NCBI GenBank assembly: GCA_023425455.1
Contig: JAFACP010000135.1
Span: 1 to 8,806 of the forward strand
Source of the DNA: Pseudomonadota bacterium
GTDB taxonomy: Bacteria; Pseudomonadota; Gammaproteobacteria; Enterobacterales; Enterobacteriaceae
Direction of reading: 5' to 3'
DNA: 8,806 bases
The translations under genes were made by a program, and so were the position numbers. Positions within the stretch are counted from its first letter, which is position 1; each line of letters opens with the position of its first letter. The notes beneath the pieces were generated by a model, which ran no database searches, had not been told where the DNA came from, and worked only from the letters and a program-made list of their open reading frames with translations. Shown piece after piece: positions 4,767 to 8,806 of the stretch.

Positions 4767-6890
4767 ATGCAAGACGCGATTATACGCTTAGAAAGCAAGG
4801 CGGCCGATGTGGTGATTAGAACGCACCCGTTCGCCGAAATTCTCTACTGGGGGCCGCATCTTAGTCACTTTTCTCCGCAAGATGCCGTCAGTCTTTCTCG
4901 CCCTGTGGCTAACGGCAGGCTGGATGTGGATTCACCCGTCACCCTGATGGCCGAGCCGGGTCACGGTCTGTTTGGTGCCCCCGGCGTTGAGGGCCACCGC
5001 CAGGGGCTGGATGCGTCGCCGGTATTCACCACGAAACAGCTGGCGCATGAAGGGCAAACCCTGACTATCGTGGCCGAAGATGAGCAGGCCGGGTTGCGCC
5101 TGACCAGCGAACTGGCGCTGGACGACAGCGGCGTACTGACGGTACGCCACGGCCTGACCAACCTGCGAGCACAGCCCTGGCAGGTGGATCGCTTTGCCGT
5201 TACCCTGCCGGTTGCCGAGCGGGCGCAGGAGATCATGGCTTTCCATGGCCGCTGGGTGCGGGAATTTCAGCCGCATCGCGTGCGCCTCGAACACGACAGC
5301 ATCGTGATTGAAAACCGCCGCGGGCGCACGTCGCACGAACATTTCCCGGCGCTGATCGCCGGAACGCCTGCGTTCAGTGAAATGGCCGGCGACGTGTGGG
5401 GCGTGCATCTTGGCTGGAGCGGTAATCACCGTCTGCGTGCCGAAGTGAAAACCGATGGTCGACGTTATCTGCAGGCCGAAGCGCTCTATCTGCCGGGCGA
5501 AATGGCAATTGCCGGTGGAGAAACGCTCTGGACGCCGTGTTTGTATGCCAGCTACTCCACCCACGGTCTGAACGGTATGAGCCAGCAGTTTCACCGCTAT
5601 CTGCGCGACAACATTATCCGCTTCCCGCAGGACAAGCCGCGGCCGGTTCACCTCAATACCTGGGAAGGGATCTACTTTACACACGATCCGCAGTACATCA
5701 TGCGAATGGCGGATGAGGCGGCAGCGCTGGGCGTTGAGCGTTTTATCATTGATGATGGCTGGTTCAGAGGGCGAAATGACGACCGGGCGGCGCTGGGCGA
5801 CTGGTACCTGGATGAGAAGAAATACCCGCACGGCCTGACGCCGGTCATCCATCACGTGAAAGCGCTGGGAATGGAGTTTGGTATCTGGATCGAACCGGAG
5901 ATGATCAATCCGGATTCGGACCTCTACCGCGCGCACCCGGACTGGGTGCTGGCGCTACCGGGCTACACGCAGGCAACCGGGCGGCATCAGCTGGTGCTTA
6001 ACCTCAATATTCCGCAAGCGTTTGATTATCTGCTGGAGCGTATGAGCTGGTTGCTGGGCGAGCACCAGGTTGACTATGTGAAGTGGGATATGAACCGTGA
6101 GCTGGTGCAGCCGGGACATAACGGTAAAGCCGCTGCCGACGCGCAAACGCGGCAGTTCTATCGGCTGTTAGATACGCTGGGTCAGCGTTTTCCGCATATT
6201 GAGTTTGAGTCCTGCTCTTCCGGCGGGGGACGTATTGATTATGCTGTGCTAACCCGCTGCCACCGTTTCTGGGCATCCGATAACAACGACGCGCTGGAAC
6301 GCAATACCATTCAGCGCGGCATGAGTTACTTCTTTCCACCGGAGGTCACGGGGGCGCATATCGGTCATCATAAATGCCATGCAACCTTCCGCCAGCACAG
6401 CATTGCGTTTCGTGGGCTGACGGCGCTGTTTGGCCATATGGGGCTGGAGCTGGATCCGCTGACGGTCGATGCCGAAGAGCGGGAAGGCTATCGCCACTAT
6501 ACCGCGCTGCACAAGCAGTGGCGCGAGGTGATCCATCACGGCAGACTCTGGCGGGTCGATATGCCGGATACCAGCACCCAGGTGCAGGGCGTGGTCAGTG
6601 AAGACAAGCGGCAGGGGCTGTTTATTGTCAGCCAGCTTCAGATGCCTGATTACACCCTGATGATGCCGCTGCGTATGCCGGGACTGGATGCCAGCGCCCG
6701 CTATCGTATCTCGCTGCTCGATCACCCCAATATTCGCCTGACCGGCGAAGGCGGGCACACCATGCGCAAGCTACCGGCATGGATGGAAACCCCGCAAACG
6801 GTGAGTGGCGACTGGCTGATGCAGGCAGGTATCGCCTTGCCGGTTCTGGATCCGGAAAGCGCCATTCTGATTGGCGTTGAACGCGTGTAA
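4767..6890 (+). CDS. rafA: Alpha-galactosidase, glycoside hydrolase family 36 (RafA-like)
   Basis: This enzyme hydrolyses terminal alpha-1,6-linked galactose from melibiose and raffinose-type sugars in the cytoplasm; no signal peptide is present. The 707-residue length is nearly the same as plasmid RafA (708). An N-terminal beta-sandwich domain covers about residues 1-290, the catalytic (beta/alpha)8 barrel about 295-620 and a C-terminal beta domain the rest. GH36 landmarks are IIDDGWF (327-333), GIWIEPEM (372-379), YVKWDMNR (437-444, with Asp441 as nucleophile), CSSGGGR (483-489) and SDNND (504-508, Asp505 as probable acid/base). The ATG at 4767 is chosen because AGGAG (4755-4759) precedes it by seven bases. 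The in-frame TTG at 4704 lies inside operator O1 and would add 21 unlikely residues. It is the first gene of an operon with the permease 44 bases downstream and is expected to be repressed through O1 and O2. Confidence 0.95.
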   Translation: MQDAIIRLESKAADVVIRTHPFAEILYWGPHLSHFSPQDAVSLSRPVANGRLDVDSPVTLMAEPGHGLFGAPGVEGHRQGLDASPVFTTKQLAHEGQTLTIVAEDEQAGLRLTSELALDDSGVLTVRHGLTNLRAQPWQVDRFAVTLPVAERAQEIMAFHGRWVREFQPHRVRLEHDSIVIENRRGRTSHEHFPALIAGTPAFSEMAGDVWGVHLGWSGNHRLRAEVKTDGRRYLQAEALYLPGEMAIAGGETLWTPCLYASYSTHGLNGMSQQFHRYLRDNIIRFPQDKPRPVHLNTWEGIYFTHDPQYIMRMADEAAALGVERFIIDDGWFRGRNDDRAALGDWYLDEKKYPHGLTPVIHHVKALGMEFGIWIEPEMINPDSDLYRAHPDWVLALPGYTQATGRHQLVLNLNIPQAFDYLLERMSWLLGEHQVDYVKWDMNRELVQPGHNGKAAADAQTRQFYRLLDTLGQRFPHIEFESCSSGGGRIDYAVLTRCHRFWASDNNDALERNTIQRGMSYFFPPEVTGAHIGHHKCHATFRQHSIAFRGLTALFGHMGLELDPLTVDAEEREGYRHYTALHKQWREVIHHGRLWRVDMPDTSTQVQGVVSEDKRQGLFIVSQLQMPDYTLMMPLRMPGLDASARYRISLLDHPNIRLTGEGGHTMRKLPAWMETPQTVSGDWLMQAGIALPVLDPESAILIGVERV

Positions 6891-6897
6891 GGGTGAC

Positions 6898-6915
6898 GGG
6901 CCGGGCGACCGGCCC
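6898..6915 (+). other. Intercistronic GC-rich hairpin between rafA and melY
   Basis: GGGCCGG (6898-6904) pairs exactly with CCGGCCC (6909-6915) around a GCGA loop, a GNRA tetraloop. No U-run follows, so it is not an ordinary intrinsic terminator. It lies eight bases after the alpha-galactosidase stop codon and about seven bases before the ribosome site of the permease gene. It could protect the upstream message from 3' exonucleases or tune the enzyme-to-permease ratio; this role is inference. Confidence 0.6.
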
Positions 6916-6934
6916 TCCGTTGAGGATAAAAATA

Positions 6935-8200
6935 ATGAACACCACGACCTGTACCCACAAAGACAACCCGAATTTCTGGATCTTCGGACTGTTCTTCTTT
7001 CTCTACTTCTTCATTATGGCCACCTGCTTTCCGTTTCTGCCTATCTGGCTGTCGGATATCATTGGGCTGAATAAAACCCATACCGGGATAGTGTTTTCCT
7101 GTATCTCGCTTTCCGCCATCGCCTTCCAGCCGGTACTGGGGGTGATTTCGGATAAGCTGGGGCTGAAAAAACATCTGCTGTGGATCATCACAGTGCTGTT
7201 GTTCCTGTTTGCCCCCTTTTTCCTCTATGTGTTCGCGCCGCTGCTGAAAACCAATATCTGGCTGGGCGCGCTGAGCGGCGGGCTGTATATCGGCTTTGTC
7301 TTCTCAGCAGGCTCCGGGGCAATTGAGGCTTATATTGAGCGCGTGAGTCGCAACAGCCTCTTTGAATACGGTAAAGCGCGCATGTTTGGCTGCCTCGGCT
7401 GGGGGTTATGTGCCTCAACGGGGGGGATCCTGTTTGGCATTGACCCGTCGTATGTTTTCTGGATGGGGTCGGCGGCGGCGCTGCTGCTGATGTTGCTGCT
7501 GGTGGTGGCCAGGCCAAAACCCAACCAGACCGCGCAGGTGATGGACGCGCTGGGGGCCAACCAGCCGCAAATTACCGCCAGAACAGTGTTTAATCTGTTT
7601 CGTCAGCGCAGGATGTGGATGTTCATCCTCTACGTTATTGGTGTGGCCTGCGTGTATGACGTATTCGATCAGCAGTTCGCCACCTTCTTCAAAACCTTTT
7701 TCGCCACGCCGCAGGCGGGGACGCGCGCCTTTGGCTTCGCCACCACGGCCGGGGAGATTTGCAACGCCATTATCATGTTCTGCTCGCCGTGGATCATTAA
7801 CCGTATCGGCGCGAAAAACACCCTGCTGATTGCCGGGCTGATTATGGCGACGCGCATTATCGGTTCGTCATTTGCCACCACAGCGGTAGAAGTGATTGCC
7901 CTGAAGATGTTGCACGCGCTGGAGGTGCCGTTCCTGCTGGTGGGCGCATTCAAATACATTACCGGCGTTTTCGACACCCGTTTGTCAGCCACGATTTATC
8001 TGATCGGATTCCAGTTTGCCAAACAGTCGGCGGCGATTTTTCTCTCCGCGTTCGCCGGGAATATGTATGACCGGATCGGCTTCCAGGAGACCTACCTGAT
8101 GCTCGGCTGTTTCGTACTGGCGATTACGCTGGTGTCGGCGTTTACGTTAAGCAGCAAACAGGAGATAGCGGCGCGCAGTAATGCGCTGGAGGCAAATTAA
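6935..8200 (+). CDS. melY: LacY-family alpha-galactoside:H+ symporter (MelY/RafB-like)
   Basis: This 421-residue, 12-span inner-membrane protein of the oligosaccharide:H+ symporter branch of the major facilitator superfamily imports its sugar with protons. All the key LacY residues are present at a constant offset of five: Glu131 (LacY E126), Arg149 (R144), Cys153 (C148), Trp156 (W151), Asp242 and Asp245 (D237, D240), Glu274 (E269), Arg307 (R302), Lys324 (K319), His327 (H322), Glu330 (E325) and Lys363 (K358). Proton coupling and galactoside binding should therefore be intact. LacY itself is 417 residues; closer relatives are MelY of Enterobacter cloacae and plasmid RafB. The neighbouring alpha-galactosidase makes melibiose or raffinose the likely substrate. 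The ATG at 6935 has GAGGA at 6922-6926 in front; the upstream in-frame GTG at 6893 lacks such a site and would extend past the LacY N-terminus. No sucrose hydrolase follows it. Confidence 0.93.
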   Translation: MNTTTCTHKDNPNFWIFGLFFFLYFFIMATCFPFLPIWLSDIIGLNKTHTGIVFSCISLSAIAFQPVLGVISDKLGLKKHLLWIITVLLFLFAPFFLYVFAPLLKTNIWLGALSGGLYIGFVFSAGSGAIEAYIERVSRNSLFEYGKARMFGCLGWGLCASTGGILFGIDPSYVFWMGSAAALLLMLLLVVARPKPNQTAQVMDALGANQPQITARTVFNLFRQRRMWMFILYVIGVACVYDVFDQQFATFFKTFFATPQAGTRAFGFATTAGEICNAIIMFCSPWIINRIGAKNTLLIAGLIMATRIIGSSFATTAVEVIALKMLHALEVPFLLVGAFKYITGVFDTRLSATIYLIGFQFAKQSAAIFLSAFAGNMYDRIGFQETYLMLGCFVLAITLVSAFTLSSKQEIAARSNALEAN

Positions 8201-8229
8201 AAAAGACGCTGCCGCATTCGCGGCAGCGT
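8199..8229 (-). terminator. Intrinsic terminator of the rhamnose operon, facing the permease gene
   Basis: ACGCTGCCGC (8206-8215) pairs exactly with GCGGCAGCGT (8220-8229) around the loop ATTC, a ten-pair stem. Read on the minus strand, the stem is followed by six T residues (8204-8199), making a strong terminator for rhaM transcription seven bases after its stop. On the plus strand no U-run follows, so termination of the rafA-melY message here would be weaker. The last two bases of the tract are also part of the permease TAA stop codon. Confidence 0.88.
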
Positions 8230-8236
8230 TAACGCA

Positions 8237-8551
8237 TCAGTCGAGGTAAAACACCGGCTTCAGCTCAGCGCTCAGCGGGCTGTTGTCCGGGTTTGACGGC
8301 ATCACATCCCGCATCTGTTTCCACCAGCGCTGACAAACGTCCGTGCTGGCCACGGCGTTCCAGCGCGCCTCTGATTCAATCTCAACGCTGGCAAACAGCA
8401 GGTTGCGCGCGCTGTCGAGATAAATGGCGTAGTGGTGGGCGCCGTGGGCTTTCAGCACCGCCTCCAGCTCCGGCCAAATCGGATTGTGGCGACGCTCATA
8501 CTCCTCATGGGCATCCGGGTTTACCTGCATCACAAACGCTTTGCGGATCAT
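8237..8551 (-). CDS. rhaM: L-rhamnose mutarotase RhaM
   Basis: RhaM interconverts the alpha and beta anomers of L-rhamnose in the cytoplasm so that the isomerase receives its preferred form. The 104-residue length and sequence match E. coli RhaM (YiiL) closely, including the N-terminal [18 protein letters not shown]. Tyr18 and His22, implicated in catalysis, are in place, as are the Trp76-Trp77 pair and the C-terminal FYLD. The ATG (8551-8549) overlaps the stop of the upstream fucO-type gene as ATGA, so the two are almost certainly translated from one message. It is the last gene of the operon and is closed by the terminator at 8199-8229. Induction by rhamnose through RhaS and CRP is expected from the family; the promoter lies outside this window. 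Confidence 0.96.
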   Translation of the reverse strand: MIRKAFVMQVNPDAHEEYERRHNPIWPELEAVLKAHGAHHYAIYLDSARNLLFASVEIESEARWNAVASTDVCQRWWKQMRDVMPSNPDNSPLSAELKPVFYLD

Positions 8552-8806
8552 AACGCCTCCAGATAGAGTTCGCGGACCTCATCCCTGCTGGCGCTACGCG
8601 GGTTGCACGGGGCGCACGGGTCTGCCAGCGCTTTATCCAGCCAGCCTTCGATATCCGCTTTGGTCACACCAAGCTGGCTGAAGCCGGACGGAATGCCGAC
8701 GCGGGCGCTCAGATCGCGAATCGCCTGAATGGCCGACATGCTGGCCGCTTCATCGCTCATTCCGCGGGTATCGACGCCCATCGCCTGCGCCACGCGGGCA
8801 AAACGG
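8548..8806 (-). CDS. fucO: FucO-type lactaldehyde reductase, C-terminal part only (5' end outside window)
   Basis: About 85 residues of an iron-dependent (group III) alcohol dehydrogenase are visible; the rest lies beyond the right edge (E. coli FucO is about 383 residues). The segments [31 protein letters not shown] and [11 protein letters not shown] align with the C-terminus of FucO (ending LYHTAW in E. coli). The enzyme reduces L-lactaldehyde, the aldolase product of rhamnose or fucose breakdown, to propane-1,2-diol with NADH. The GTG at 8793-8791 is an internal valine codon: the frame stays open to the window edge. The iron-binding histidines and the NAD site are not in view. The TGA stop (8550-8548) overlaps the rhaM ATG. 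In E. coli, fucO belongs to the fucose operon; here it stands where rhaD precedes rhaM in E. coli. Confidence 0.92.
   Translation of the reverse strand, partial: RFARVAQAMGVDTRGMSDEAASMSAIQAIRDLSARVGIPSGFSQLGVTKADIEGWLDKALADPCAPCNPRSASRDEVRELYLEAL

Noticed and set aside
4932..5936. A 334-codon open frame on the minus strand within the alpha-galactosidase gene
   Set aside because: It lies wholly antisense to a well-supported GH36 gene with all catalytic motifs. The translation shows no recognisable domain, and such frames are common opposite GC-rich genes.
6893..6934. Upstream GTG start extending the permease by 14 residues
   Set aside because: The added segment covers the intercistronic hairpin and the ribosome site, and the LacY alignment begins well at the ATG at 6935.
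1..8806. Search by eye for CRISPR repeats, tRNA or rRNA genes, insertion sequences, integrases or toxin-antitoxin pairs
   Set aside because: Nothing supportable was seen. All sizeable intervals are explained by ordinary genes and short intergenic regulatory regions.

Overview
The window reads as chromosomal DNA of a gammaproteobacterium of the Enterobacter / Lelliottia / Leclercia / Klebsiella type. The FdhD, RhaM and FucO-like proteins are close to their E. coli counterparts, base composition looks moderately GC-rich and even, and the sugar operon resembles the raf/mel genes of enteric bacteria. This assignment rests on remembered protein sequences, not on a search.

Layout. 1-576 is the 3' two-thirds of fdhD (+), whose end overlaps the end of a convergent ygjV-like membrane protein gene (543-1052, -). 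Upstream of the latter lies a short Crp/Fnr-type regulator (1112-1633, -). A 130-base divergent region separates that regulator from a small secreted YdgH/BhsA/McbA-like (DUF1471) protein gene (1764-1976, +), which ends in a clear intrinsic terminator. Then come azlD and azlC (2017-2999, -), a two-subunit amino-acid exporter pair, divergent from an XRE-cupin regulator (3101-3649, +). A LacI-type regulator, rafR-like (3667-4662, +), follows after only 17 bases. It is followed by a regulatory region with two matching LacI-type operators, then an alpha-galactosidase gene (4767-6890) and a LacY-type sugar:proton symporter gene (6935-8200). At the right end, on the minus strand, are rhaM (8237-8551) and the C-terminal part of a FucO-type lactaldehyde reductase (8548 to the window edge), the tail of a rhamnose operon.

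How the genes work together. The rafR-rafA-melY block is a self-contained alpha-galactoside system: the symporter imports melibiose or raffinose, the cytosolic GH36 enzyme removes galactose, and the LacI-type repressor acts on the twin operators, probably together with CRP. The azlCD pair is probably controlled by the divergent XRE-cupin protein, and the shared region carries repeated GAACG half-sites. FucO and RhaM belong to L-rhamnose use: RhaM interconverts rhamnose anomers and FucO reduces the lactaldehyde made by the aldolase.

fdhD and rhaM are conserved anchors. In E. coli K-12 the same interval holds yiiG and the frv genes, so this window appears to show a different cargo in a variable chromosomal interval. 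I did not find a mobile element, CRISPR array, RNA gene or convincing novel defence or biosynthetic system. The most distinctive signals are regulatory: the twin operators, the GAACG half-site array and an intercistronic hairpin. No stretch above about 300 bases lacks a gene.
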